Below, one piece after another: positions 33,555 through 40,249 of a stretch of DNA of 64,000 nucleotides. Made by a program: the position numbers and the translations under genes. Below the pieces are notes generated by a model, which saw nothing but the letters and a program-made list of their open reading frames with translations, was not told the origin of the DNA and did not search any database. The number at the start of each line of letters is the position of its first letter. Positions within the stretch are counted from its first letter, which is position 1. Source of the stretch: Nonomuraea rhodomycinica (GTDB taxonomy: Bacteria > Actinomycetota > Actinomycetes > Streptosporangiales > Streptosporangiaceae). Where the stretch lies: assembly GCF_013363995.1 (NCBI RefSeq), contig NZ_JABWGO010000012.1, positions 124,001 through 188,000 on the forward strand, given 5' to 3'.

Positions 33555-33863
33555 ATGGAGATCGATTCCCCCACCTCACAGGACAGCGCCCGCGTCGAGA
33601 TGTGCCTCGCCGTCGCCGCCGTCCTGCTCGGCGCGTGGGCGCTCACCCAGCGCTCCGCCGTCGTCTGGGCGCTCTGGCTCCTCGGCGACACCCAGCCGTG
33701 GCGGCCCCCGTGGGTTTTCCTGCCGCCGCTCGTCGTCGCTGCCGCGTGCTTCCACGTCGCCCTCACCCTGTGGCGGCGCGGCACCGTCCCCACCGTCTCG
33801 GCGCTCGTCGCCGGCATCGGCGCGACCATGTTCGTCATCCTCGACCTCGCCTGGTGGCTGTGA
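33555..33863 (+). CDS. Small three-TM membrane protein
   Basis: A 102-residue integral membrane protein: helices at about 15-33 (VEMCLAVAAVLLGAWALTQ), 50-72 (WVFLPPLVVAAACFHVALTLW) and 80-100 (VSALVAGIGATMFVILDLAWW). Small membrane proteins next to TraB-type motors are often spread (Spd) proteins in actinomycete elements; this fits, but sequence identity to any Spd family cannot be claimed. AAAGGAAG precedes the ATG. Confidence 0.65.
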   Translation: MEIDSPTSQDSARVEMCLAVAAVLLGAWALTQRSAVVWALWLLGDTQPWRPPWVFLPPLVVAAACFHVALTLWRRGTVPTVSALVAGIGATMFVILDLAWWL

Positions 33864-34009
33864 TGACCCTCACCTCGCGCTGCCCGCGCTGCCACCACGC
33901 GCTCGACGAGGGCCCGATCCTCTACCGCTGCGCCCACTGCCAGCGCACCATCTGGGCCGCCGACCTCGACGTCGAGCACCACGCCCCCGCCCCCATGTCG
34001 GCCGCCTGA
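33863..34009 (+). CDS. 48-residue zinc-ribbon protein
   Basis: Start ATG 33863 overlaps the previous stop (TGATG). CPRCHHALDEGPILYRCAHC forms a CxxC-x12-CxxC zinc ribbon, followed by a short acidic/His tail. Probably a small nucleic-acid- or protein-binding factor. Confidence 0.7.
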   Translation: MTLTSRCPRCHHALDEGPILYRCAHCQRTIWAADLDVEHHAPAPMSAA

Positions 34010-34029
34010 CCTCTCAAGGGAGAAACCCC

Positions 34030-34449
34030 ATGTCACTGATCCAAAACCTTGAGCGGGTACGGGGAGCCGGCTGCGTCGACCGCATGATGGCGCTCGCCAG
34101 TGAGCTCGGGCTCACCGTGGCGCAGGTCGCTCACATGCCGCACCAGATCGCCGCCGAGATCGCCGAGGGCTGCATCTGGTACGAGGACGCGCACGGCCTC
34201 GGCCACAAGCGGGACTGGCACGAGCACTTCCGGTACGAGGCCGACATCGCCACCGCCGCCGGACTGGAGGGCATCGTCGCCTACCTCCTGACCCAGTTCT
34301 GGGAGGAGAGCGTCGCAAGGATCCTGCGCCGGCCGCACCGCACCGCCCACCTGACGCCTGAGGAGGTGGCGCGCCGTACCCGGCTCAAGCTGTGGGCGGA
34401 CGCCACGTTCGGACTCTGGGCCGAAGGGCCCACCACCACCAGCCTGTGA
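34030..34449 (+). CDS. Hypothetical protein
   Basis: A 139-residue soluble, helical protein of unknown function (LASELGLTVAQVAHMPHQIAAEIAEG, WHEHFRYEADIATAAGLEGIVAYLLTQFWEESVARI). GGGAG precedes ATG 34030. No motif recognised. Confidence 0.6.
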   Translation: MSLIQNLERVRGAGCVDRMMALASELGLTVAQVAHMPHQIAAEIAEGCIWYEDAHGLGHKRDWHEHFRYEADIATAAGLEGIVAYLLTQFWEESVARILRRPHRTAHLTPEEVARRTRLKLWADATFGLWAEGPTTTSL

Positions 34450-34460
34450 GGACACCGACC

Positions 34461-34745
34461 ATGAGCATCAGCTACACCTTCTGGCGAGCGCGAAAGACGC
34501 TCCGGCGGACCCTGGGGCTGAGCACACGCCCCTGCCTCGACCCCGGGGCGGCGTTCATCCTCGACCACCTGCAGCAGGTATGCGTGAAAGCCGGCGACAT
34601 GTGGCCGGCGGCCAGCAACGAGTTCGACGAATGGATGTACTACGGCCACATGACGTCGGAGCGCGCCCAGGAGATCCGTCGGGCCGCGTCCTGGACGCTC
34701 TGCCGGTGGGCGGTGCGGCGGGAGCTCGCCGCCTACGGGCTGTAG
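34461..34745 (+). CDS. Hypothetical protein, last gene of the operon
   Basis: A 94-residue soluble protein (YTFWRARKTLRRTLGL, FILDHLQQVCVKAGDMWPA, SWTLCRWAVRRELAAYGL) with basic helices and no recognised family. It is followed at once by a strong hairpin, marking the end of the transfer-like operon. Confidence 0.6.
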   Translation: MSISYTFWRARKTLRRTLGLSTRPCLDPGAAFILDHLQQVCVKAGDMWPAASNEFDEWMYYGHMTSERAQEIRRAASWTLCRWAVRRELAAYGL

Positions 34746-34760
34746 AACCGCCACATACGA

Positions 34761-34791
34761 GAGCCCCGGCCGTCACCTACGGTCGGGGCTC
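34761..34791 (+). terminator. Terminator of the plus-strand transfer-like operon
   Basis: GAGCCCCGGCCG (34761-34772) and CGGTCGGGGCTC (34780-34791) pair with one G-T wobble and a seven-base loop, 15 bp after the last stop codon. 34792-34920 holds no gene I can see. Confidence 0.85.
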
Positions 34792-34920
34792 ACTCATGCG
34801 CGGGGAAAGGGCGGCCCTGCCCGGTGCCCCCTCCGCGACCGGACAGGGCCGACCAGCTCTGACGCCCGGCTCCCACGTGGTCGCGGTTCGCGCACCCGGC
34901 CTCCGCGGGAGCCAGGCTGA

Positions 34921-35532
34921 CTATGGGATCGCCTCCCGCCGCAGATCACGCACGACGACGAGCAGCTGCGTCGCCATCGCCAACTCCAGCCGCTGGAAAG
35001 CATCGAGCGGGATGGGGACGTTCTTCTTCAGTACGATCTCGCCGTTGCTGGTCGACTCCTGGACGACGGCGGCGAGGACGCCGTACGGCTCGCTGCCGCC
35101 GACGGTGTAGACCGCTGCTGATCGGCGTAGGCGGGGACAGGAGGCGATCGCCTCGGGGATGCAGGAACGGCAGGTGGGCGGGGCGTTCGTGTAGCCGGCG
35201 CCGTCGCTGGTGTCGGTGGGGTCATCGGCGAGCACCCACCACACCCGCCCTGAGATCGGGTCAGTGGCCGGCCGCCCGCACACCTGGCACAGGTTGCGCA
35301 ACATGGCGCGCCGCTGCCGCAGGCTGTTGACGAGCTTCCACTGCGGGGCGCCGCCCCGGGAAATGCCCTGGCGCGCCCACAGCACGCCGAACATGCGATC
35401 CAGGGCGACCTCGTCGACGTAGGCGAGGCGTAGCCCCGCAGCCTCTGGATGCCAGCGAAGGACCAGCTTCCCCTCGACTTCTTCCCCCGAGTAGGCAGTG
35501 ATATAGGGGACGCGCAGCTTGGTCGCGGTCAT
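34921..35532 (-). CDS. Putative zinc-binding hypothetical protein
   Basis: A 203-residue protein of unknown function. Two cysteine pairs, CQVC (about 82-85) and CRSC (about 120-123), flank RPATDPISGRVWWVLADDP, as in zinc-binding HNH-like or ribbon domains, but no HNH signature is seen. The C-terminal part is helical (IPLDAFQRLELAMATQLLVVVRDLRREA). The start is ATG 35532, overlapping the previous stop as ATGA. Confidence 0.6.
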   Translation of the reverse strand: MTATKLRVPYITAYSGEEVEGKLVLRWHPEAAGLRLAYVDEVALDRMFGVLWARQGISRGGAPQWKLVNSLRQRRAMLRNLCQVCGRPATDPISGRVWWVLADDPTDTSDGAGYTNAPPTCRSCIPEAIASCPRLRRSAAVYTVGGSEPYGVLAAVVQESTSNGEIVLKKNVPIPLDAFQRLELAMATQLLVVVRDLRREAIP

Positions 35533-35762
35533 CGCAGGTCGCCGGTCGTGAACGGCAGCTTGCGGGTGAGGGCGGCGTGCGCGCGGAGGATGGCGCCCTG
35601 CAGGTCGGCCTGCTCTGGGGTGGATGCGGTGGCGGTCTCCCGGGTGCGCCGGTGGGTCAGCCGGTAGAGCCCGGTCTCGTCCAGGCTTACGTCGCATTCG
35701 GGGATCTGGGGGAGCGGCGCCGGGGGGTTGTTCTCGGCGTGGCCGCTCGTAGACTCGGCCAT
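35529..35762 (-). CDS. Small hypothetical protein
   Basis: A 77-residue protein (ECDVSLDETGLYRLTHRRTRETATASTPEQADLQGAILRAHAAL), with a basic middle and helical end. GGAGG lies nine bases before ATG 35762. It is the first gene of a two-gene operon divergent from the small GntR gene; the operator at 35864 lies between them. Confidence 0.6.
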   Translation of the reverse strand: MAESTSGHAENNPPAPLPQIPECDVSLDETGLYRLTHRRTRETATASTPEQADLQGAILRAHAALTRKLPFTTGDLR

Positions 35763-35863
35763 AGGGGCGCACCTCCACCGTGCGTCTGGGCCCGCTGGCG
35801 TGTCCGCGCCGGTCGGGCCCACTTTTATGTGTGGCTAGGTGGCCGTCATGCTACGCCTGTTCA

Positions 35864-35899
35864 CCATACTTCACCATGGTGAGACATGAGGAAGTATGG
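35864..35899. promoter_or_regulatory. Nested palindromic operator
   Basis: Outer arms CCATACTTC (35864-35872) and GAAGTATGG (35891-35899) are perfect inverted repeats around an inner palindrome ACCATGGT (35873-35880). It lies between divergent genes, 38 bp before the HTH-only GntR start, so is a likely autoregulatory site. Confidence 0.65.
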
Positions 35900-35936
35900 G
35901 TATCCGCAGGTCAGTAGGGGTGCCTAGCGTGAAACC

Positions 35937-36191
35937 GTGATGATCGAATGGCGGTTGAACGCCCCGCGCTGGGTGCAGATCGCGGAGATCCTCAAGGCGA
36001 GGATCGCCGACGGCACCTACCCGGTGGACTCGCCGCTGCCGAGCGAGCACCAGCTGGTGCAGGAGTTCGGTGTCGCCCGTGGCACGGCCCGCAAGGTGCT
36101 GATCCGGCTGCGGGAGGAGGGCGTCGCTTACGCGGTGCGCGGCTTGGGCACGTTCGTGGCCGCTCCGAAGCCGGAGCCGGCGGACGAGTAG
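35937..36191 (+). CDS. GntR HTH-only regulator
   Basis: An 84-residue protein consisting almost wholly of a GntR winged helix (WVQIAEILKARIADGTYPVDSPLPSEHQLVQEFGVARGTARKVLIRLREEGVAYAV, then RGLGTFV). No effector domain follows. GTG 35937 or ATG 35940 starts it; no clear ribosome-binding site, so a leaderless transcript is possible. It could act alone as a small repressor, or with the UTRA-only protein encoded at 24013; the latter is speculation. Confidence 0.8.
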   Translation: MMIEWRLNAPRWVQIAEILKARIADGTYPVDSPLPSEHQLVQEFGVARGTARKVLIRLREEGVAYAVRGLGTFVAAPKPEPADE

Positions 36192-36219
36192 CCGTCCTGG
36201 CTGGCGTAGCCTGGCGGCC

Positions 36220-36435
36220 GTGAGCAGGTGGTACGGCCCAGGCGGCATCGAGGTGGAGCGCATCCTGCTCGACCGCGGCCACGGGGCCCGCCAGGTGCTG
36301 CGCGTGACCCGGCGCGGCCCGATCCGCGACATCGTGCTCGCCTACGCGACCACCGTGGCCGAGGTCGCCGCGCTGGTGCCGCTGCCCGATCTCGTCGAAG
36401 TGATCGACCTACCCCTCGACCGCCGCGTCCCGTAG
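36220..36435 (+). CDS. Small hypothetical protein
   Basis: A 71-residue basic protein (YGPGGIEVERILLDRGHGARQVLRVTRRG, then a hydrophobic helix VAEVAALVPLPDLVEVIDL). It follows the small GntR gene by 28 bp and its 3' end overlaps the convergent gene at 36409 by 27 bp. No family recognised. Confidence 0.5.
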   Translation: MSRWYGPGGIEVERILLDRGHGARQVLRVTRRGPIRDIVLAYATTVAEVAALVPLPDLVEVIDLPLDRRVP

Positions 36436-36642
36436 CTGCATCCACGCCTGGTAGCGGTTCTCGGCCGCAGCCATCCAGGGATGCGCCTGGATCTTGACCG
36501 CGAGCTCCCTCATCTGGGCGTGCGTCTTCTGCCACTTCTCCCGATCATGGTCGGGCCGGCGGCTGAGCTTGGCGAGCTCCTTCTCCGCAGATACGAAGTC
36601 GCGCCTCATCTGCAGCAGGTCGTCGGGTCCGTTGTAGGCCAT
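36409..36642 (-). CDS. Small coiled-coil hypothetical protein
   Basis: A 77-residue charged helical protein (LLQMRRDFVSAEKELAKLSRR, WQKTHAQMRELAVKIQAH). Start ATG 36642, with GGGGAGACGC upstream. No family recognised; tail-to-tail overlap with the gene at 36220. Confidence 0.5.
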   Translation of the reverse strand: MAYNGPDDLLQMRRDFVSAEKELAKLSRRPDHDREKWQKTHAQMRELAVKIQAHPWMAAAENRYQAWMQLRDAAVEG

Positions 36643-36737
36643 GGCGCGTCTCCCCGGGGTGGTGCGTGTGGTGCGAGCCGATCCTATGAGCCCCTGGAGC
36701 GCCAACCGGAAGCGGCTCGACGGCGGGCTGTGCCAAC

Positions 36738-36947
36738 ATGCCTCAGACGATCAACCCGCGGGGTGAGGATGGCGGGATGAGCGACGAGCACATGCTGCCG
36801 AGCGAAGACCCAGACCTGGCCGAGGTGTGGAAGCAGATGACGCCGACGGAACGACTGCAGTACCAGCTCGCCGAGGGCGAGCCGGTGCCGGAGGAACTGC
36901 GGGAGCGGGTGCGCCGCGCGTATCGGGAACGCCGCGGCGGCGCCTGA
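36738..36947 (+). CDS. Small acidic hypothetical protein
   Basis: A 69-residue acidic helical protein (EDPDLAEVWKQMTPTERLQYQLAEGEPVPEELRERVRRAYRERR). ATG 36738 or the internal ATG 36777 could start it. It is convergent with the late phage operon, with a shared terminator at 36961. Confidence 0.5.
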   Translation: MPQTINPRGEDGGMSDEHMLPSEDPDLAEVWKQMTPTERLQYQLAEGEPVPEELRERVRRAYRERRGGA

Positions 36948-36960
36948 GCACACGAAAGGA

Positions 36961-36993
36961 GCCCCCGCCACCCCGCGAAGGGGTGACGGGGGC
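36961..36993. terminator. Bidirectional terminator at the end of the late operon
   Basis: GCCCCCGCCACCCC (36961-36974) and GGGGTGACGGGGGC (36980-36993) form a 14-bp stem with one mismatch and loop GCGAA, between the stop at 36947 (+) and the holin-like gene ending at 37035 (-). Confidence 0.85.
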
Positions 36994-37034
36994 GGACCCA
37001 CGCCGGGTGGGCGCCAGCGTGGGACGCTCCAGAG

Positions 37035-37292
37035 CTACCGCTTGTTGACAGGCAGATCCGGGCGAGCCGTGTGCTTCGCCTTCCAGCCAGCCACCGCGCC
37101 GATCGCCGTCGGCAGCAGCGGGATCGTGACCGCCTCGGCCCAGTCGGGCCACCACGCGATCAGACTGTGGTCAGCGTCCACCGCCTGCAGCACCGCCAGC
37201 AGGCCGACGGAGCCGAGGAACCCGCCCAGGCTGGCCCACTTCACCTTGGCCTCGACCGGCGGCTTGCCGTACTCGATAGGTGCGTTGTGCAT
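37035..37292 (-). CDS. Holin-like membrane protein
   Basis: An 85-residue protein with GGAGGGG directly before ATG 37292. Two hydrophobic segments, WASLGGFLGSVGLLAVLQAV (about 19-38) and AEAVTIPLLPTAIGAVAGW (about 52-70), and a basic C-terminus fit a class II phage holin that would let the amidase reach the cell wall. It is the last gene of the lysis cassette and late operon. Confidence 0.75.
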   Translation of the reverse strand: MHNAPIEYGKPPVEAKVKWASLGGFLGSVGLLAVLQAVDADHSLIAWWPDWAEAVTIPLLPTAIGAVAGWKAKHTARPDLPVNKR

Positions 37293-37393
37293 GTGCCCCT
37301 CCTCAGGGGATGCGCCGCCCCTCGCGCGGGGGCGGAAATCTGGAACCGAAGGCCCGTGCTGCCGTTGCAGGTACAGCCGGGCCAGATCGTCGA

Positions 37394-38182
37394 TCACGAC
37401 TTCTCGGGCGGGCGCCACGACCACGTCATCGCCCACGTGTCCCGGTCCACCTCGCCGGTGGCGGGCAGCCCGGTGGCCCGCTGGAAGCCTCGGCACACCG
37501 TCCGCGACTGCGCGCCGTACCAGCCGTCCACGTCGATGTCCCATCCGCGCTTGGCCATCTTGGCCTGCCACGTCTTCACGTCGTCGCCGCGCTGCATCGG
37601 CTCGCCCACCTTGAGCGTGCGGCCGGACCACTGCGGGACGCCGTCCTTCACCACCACCCGCGGCGGCTCCTCGCCGTCGCCGCGGACGAGCTCCATGAAG
37701 TGATCCCACGGGAACCCACTGCCCGGGTCGGAGTGGTCGGTCTGCCCGAACGCCTTGCTGACGTCGACGTGCCCGCAGATCCCCGCCTTGCCCGCCTTCA
37801 CCTGCGCCACCGACAGCCGGCGCAGCGGTACGTCCCAGCGGGCCGCGACCTGCCGCACCAGCGCCGCGGCGCGCCGGAGCATGGCCTCGTGCTCGTCGTC
37901 CCGCCAGCGGGCGCTGGAGCCCTTCTGCGGGTCGCACAGCTCGATGCCGATGCTGCCGGTGTTCGGCGGCGCATGGTAGGCGACGACGCCCTCGCGCACC
38001 GAGGCGACGACCTCGCCCGGGTCGACCGTGTAGTGGGCGCTGCCGCCGGCGCCCGCCGACTGGAAGTAGCGCGCCACCGCACGGGCGCCGCCCTCGACGC
38101 AGGGGGAGACGGTGGCGTGGATGACGATCCGGGTGACGCGGGTCTGGATGCCGCCGTGCTTGGCGGCCGGCATGAACTTCAC
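37394..38182 (-). CDS. Endolysin: N-acetylmuramoyl-L-alanine amidase with PG-binding domain
   Basis: A 262-residue lytic enzyme. Residues about 15-165 are an Amidase_2/PGRP-type domain with zinc-ligand candidates in IVIHATVS and in GHVDVSKAFGQTDHSDPG. Residues about 185-255 (LKVGEPMQRGDDVKTWQAKMAKRGWDIDVDGWYGAQSRTVCRGFQ) are a peptidoglycan-binding PGBD-1 repeat. It should cut the glycan-peptide bond at lysis. GTG 38182 overlaps the previous stop as GTGA; no signal peptide, so export depends on the holin-like proteins. Confidence 0.9.
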   Translation of the reverse strand: MKFMPAAKHGGIQTRVTRIVIHATVSPCVEGGARAVARYFQSAGAGGSAHYTVDPGEVVASVREGVVAYHAPPNTGSIGIELCDPQKGSSARWRDDEHEAMLRRAAALVRQVAARWDVPLRRLSVAQVKAGKAGICGHVDVSKAFGQTDHSDPGSGFPWDHFMELVRGDGEEPPRVVVKDGVPQWSGRTLKVGEPMQRGDDVKTWQAKMAKRGWDIDVDGWYGAQSRTVCRGFQRATGLPATGEVDRDTWAMTWSWRPPEKS

Positions 38183-38499
38183 GAGGCTCCCTTACGTTGG
38201 TGGCTGCGCCGCCATACCTGAACGATGATCACGAGACGCCACGCCAGCACGACAGGCACCAGCGCGAACGCGGCCAGCCGCAAGAGCGTGAACCACTCCC
38301 AATTCGGGAGCGCGAGCCGCACCACCCACAGCGTCAGGGACAGGGCCAGGACTGCCTCGAACGAGAAGGCATGCCGGCCGGCCGCGGTCTTCCACCAGCG
38401 GGCCAGGGCGCTGTGTACGACGACACAGCCGACCGCCAGCAACGCTGAGATGGTGATGAGCGCGGTGCCGGCGTGCTGGATGAGGTCAGCCACGGCCAC
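38179..38499 (-). CDS. Small three-TM membrane protein, possible second holin
   Basis: A 106-residue protein with GGAGG six bases before GTG 38499. Helices: ALITISALLAVGCVVVHSAL, FSFEAVLALSLTLWVVRLAL and LRLAAFALVPVVLAWRLVIIV; the C-terminus is basic. Adjacent to the amidase and coupled to it, so it is probably a holin or a holin regulator. Confidence 0.65.
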   Translation of the reverse strand: MAVADLIQHAGTALITISALLAVGCVVVHSALARWWKTAAGRHAFSFEAVLALSLTLWVVRLALPNWEWFTLLRLAAFALVPVVLAWRLVIIVQVWRRSHQRKGAS

Positions 38500-38695
38500 C
38501 GAACGCCTCCTCGAAAAGCTGATGGAAGCCGTTCTCCTCGCGGAGACGGCGCAGGCGGTCGGCGAGGCCGAGCATCCGCCGGGCCCGCTCCCGGGCCTGC
38601 CGGAGTTCCTGCTCGGCGCGCTCTCGGGACTGCTGGACGGCATGCTTGGCGTCATCGATGTCCGGGTGCTCGTCCTCGCGCGGCTCGTCGGTCAT
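38486..38695 (-). CDS. Small coiled-coil protein in lysis cassette
   Basis: A 69-residue charged helix protein (DDAKHAVQQSRERAEQELRQARERARRMLGLADRLRRLREE). ATG 38695 overlaps the previous stop as ATGA and its 3' end overlaps the next start by 14 bp. No family recognised. Confidence 0.6.
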   Translation of the reverse strand: MTDEPREDEHPDIDDAKHAVQQSRERAEQELRQARERARRMLGLADRLRRLREENGFHQLFEEAFGGRG

Positions 38696-39015
38696 GAGCC
38701 GGCCCCGATCTGCGTTCGCAGCTCTTTCAGCAGCGCGGCGGCGATCTGCGCCCCCTCGGTCGAGGCGAGCAGCGCGGCCCGGATCTCCTCCGCGTGCGCT
38801 CGCCGGGTGAGGTCGTGGGCTTCGCACTCGCCCACGTACAGGGCGCGCCATTGCTCGGCGTCCTCGTTGGCCTCGGCCACCCGGGCGTCGCGATCGGATC
38901 GCAGGTCCTCCACGTGGGAGCGGGGGACTAGGTGGCCGCGGAACACGAGCCAGAGGACGCTGAGGAGGACGCCGAAGGCTCCGAATTGAGGGATCGGGAG
39001 TTGGGCCCACTCCAC
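38692..39015 (-). CDS. Membrane-anchored coiled-coil protein of lysis cassette
   Basis: A 107-residue protein from GTG 39015: N-terminal membrane helix FGAFGVLLSVLWLVFRG, then a long charged helix (VEDLRSDRDARVAEANEDAEQWRALYV, HAEEIRAALLASTEGAQIAAALLKEL). This N-in helix plus coiled coil resembles spanin-like or holin-associated phage proteins. First gene of the coupled lysis set. Confidence 0.6.
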   Translation of the reverse strand: MEWAQLPIPQFGAFGVLLSVLWLVFRGHLVPRSHVEDLRSDRDARVAEANEDAEQWRALYVGECEAHDLTRRAHAEEIRAALLASTEGAQIAAALLKELRTQIGAGS

Positions 39016-39047
39016 TCGTGTCCTGCCTTCCTGGGAGGGTCTGAGAG

Positions 39048-39068
39048 GGGTGCCGCCCGCCGGCACCC
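39048..39068. terminator. Hairpin between tail and lysis genes
   Basis: GGGTGCCG/CGGCACCC with loop CCCGC. On the minus strand it separates the tail genes from the lysis cassette and could attenuate read-through. Confidence 0.5.
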
Positions 39069-39096
39069 TCACGAAACGGCGGGCGGCACGATCATG

Positions 39097-39112
39097 TGTC
39101 CGGATCCGGACA
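39097..39112. promoter_or_regulatory. 16-bp palindrome TGTC-N8-GACA
   Basis: TGTCCGGATCCGGACA is a perfect palindrome 42 bp before the plus-strand gene at 39154. Its outer half-sites TGTC/GACA are the same as in the two operator-like palindromes at 44391 and 44429. Confidence 0.6.
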
Positions 39113-39153
39113 TGCAGCGGGTGTAAACCGGAGGGATGCTGGAGGCGTCTCAC

Positions 39154-39519
39154 ATGCCCCGGCCATTGGAGATCAACGTGGGCTACCCGCAGCAGCCGCA
39201 CGACCCGTACCAGCAGTCAGGCCCCCAGTACGGCGGCCAGCCGTATCAGCCGCAGCCGTACAGCCAGCCGCACCTGCCGGCGCCCATGCCGCAGTACGGG
39301 CCGGTGCAGATGGTCACCGTGCGGGAGCGCGGGTTCAACCCGATCACCGCGATCGTGCACGGCTGCCTGTGGGTGTTCGTTCACTGGTGGCTGGCCCTAT
39401 TGACGATCGGGCTGTGGCTGCTCGTGGCGATCCCGGTCAGCTTCATCGGCTGGAAGGTCACCCGCACGGTGCCGGTCCAGCAGCAGCACCAGCCGCCGCC
39501 GTACCCGCCCCAGTACTAG
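39154..39519 (+). CDS. Plus-strand small membrane protein, moron candidate
   Basis: A 121-residue protein in the opposite orientation to the surrounding late genes. ATG 39154 has GGAGG eight bases upstream. The N-terminal 50 residues are Pro/Gln/Tyr-rich (YPQQPHDPYQQSGPQYGG, YQPQPYSQPH), followed by FNPITAIVHGCLWVFVHWWLALLTIGLWLLVAIPVSFIGW, one long or two short membrane helices, and a Gln/Pro tail. The layout and its own palindrome suggest expression in the lysogen, for example for superinfection exclusion; that function is a guess. Confidence 0.65.
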   Translation: MPRPLEINVGYPQQPHDPYQQSGPQYGGQPYQPQPYSQPHLPAPMPQYGPVQMVTVRERGFNPITAIVHGCLWVFVHWWLALLTIGLWLLVAIPVSFIGWKVTRTVPVQQQHQPPPYPPQY

Positions 39520-39695
39520 GCGCCCGGGCCTGCGGCGCGGAGCCGCTTGTTCTCGGCGGCCAGCTCGTCACGCTCATCCACGAGCTGCTGCACCAGCGCG
39601 CGCAGCTGAGCGTTCTCATCCAGGGCCGCATTGCGCTGCCCAGCGGTCACCTTCAGCACGGCGTCAGTCGCCACGCTCAGCTGCGTCTCGTCCAC
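39516..39695 (-). CDS. 59-residue coiled-coil protein
   Basis: GTG 39695 has GGAAGGG upstream and the frame runs to TAG at 39516. The product (VDETQLSVATDAVLKVTAG, ENAQLRALVQQLVDERDEL, AAENKRLRAAGPGA) has a leucine-zipper-like heptad pattern. It is coupled to the gene at 39695 and overlaps the end of the plus-strand moron by 3 bp. Position after the tail genes fits a small tail or lysis accessory protein. Confidence 0.6.
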   Translation of the reverse strand: MDETQLSVATDAVLKVTAGQRNAALDENAQLRALVQQLVDERDELAAENKRLRAAGPGA

Positions 39696-40249
39696 TACAC
39701 ATCCCTTCCAAGGGCGGCCTTCAGCCGCCTGCGAGTCTCTGCCATCAGCTGAGGGTCCGGCCTGTAGGTGGCCTTCAACACCGCCAGCCGCTCACCCGGA
39801 TCCACCTCGACCGCCTGGCCGGCGAGATCCAGCGCGTGCGGCGAAGCGACACGCCGGCGTCCCGGCGTCGGCGCCGTCACCCGCACCGCGGTCTCCTTCA
39901 CCCAGGCAACGCGCTCCAAGTGCGCCTCACGCGCATGCGATGTCGAGTCGGCATTGCCCAGCGTCACGGGCCTGCCGCCGCGGAGCATGCCCTTGCGGGC
40001 GGCCGGGTCGGTCTCGGCGTTGCGCCGCACGCCCGGCTCCGGGATGTGCAGCTGGTGGATCGCGACGTCCAACAGCGTGTCGATGTCGTCCGGGTCCAGG
40101 CCGTACTCGACCGCCAGGTTCGCGAACGTACAGGCCGGCAGCGCGTACACATACGGCGGGCCGCCCGGATTCGTCGTGTGGATCATCCACCATGCGGTGC
40201 CGTCGTCGCCCTGCCACAGGTAGGCGTCGACGATCTCGCGTTCGATCAT
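39695..40249 (-). CDS. Hypothetical phage protein after tail gene
   Basis: A 184-residue soluble protein of unknown function (YLWQGDDGTAWWMIHTTNPGGPPYVYALPACTFANLAVEYGLDPDDIDTLLDVAIH at the N-terminus, a basic C-terminal half). ATG 40249 overlaps the stop of the 978-residue tail gene. Probably a tail accessory or assembly protein by position only. Confidence 0.55.
   Translation of the reverse strand: MIEREIVDAYLWQGDDGTAWWMIHTTNPGGPPYVYALPACTFANLAVEYGLDPDDIDTLLDVAIHQLHIPEPGVRRNAETDPAARKGMLRGGRPVTLGNADSTSHAREAHLERVAWVKETAVRVTAPTPGRRRVASPHALDLAGQAVEVDPGERLAVLKATYRPDPQLMAETRRRLKAALGRDV

Noticed and set aside
34921..35532. HNH endonuclease
   Set aside because: Two CxxC pairs are present, but no HNH-type His-Asn-His motif is visible between or after them.
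37035..37937. 300-residue frame continuing upstream of the holin
   Set aside because: Only the last 85 residues have a ribosome-binding site and membrane helices; the rest is antisense or out-of-frame to the amidase gene.
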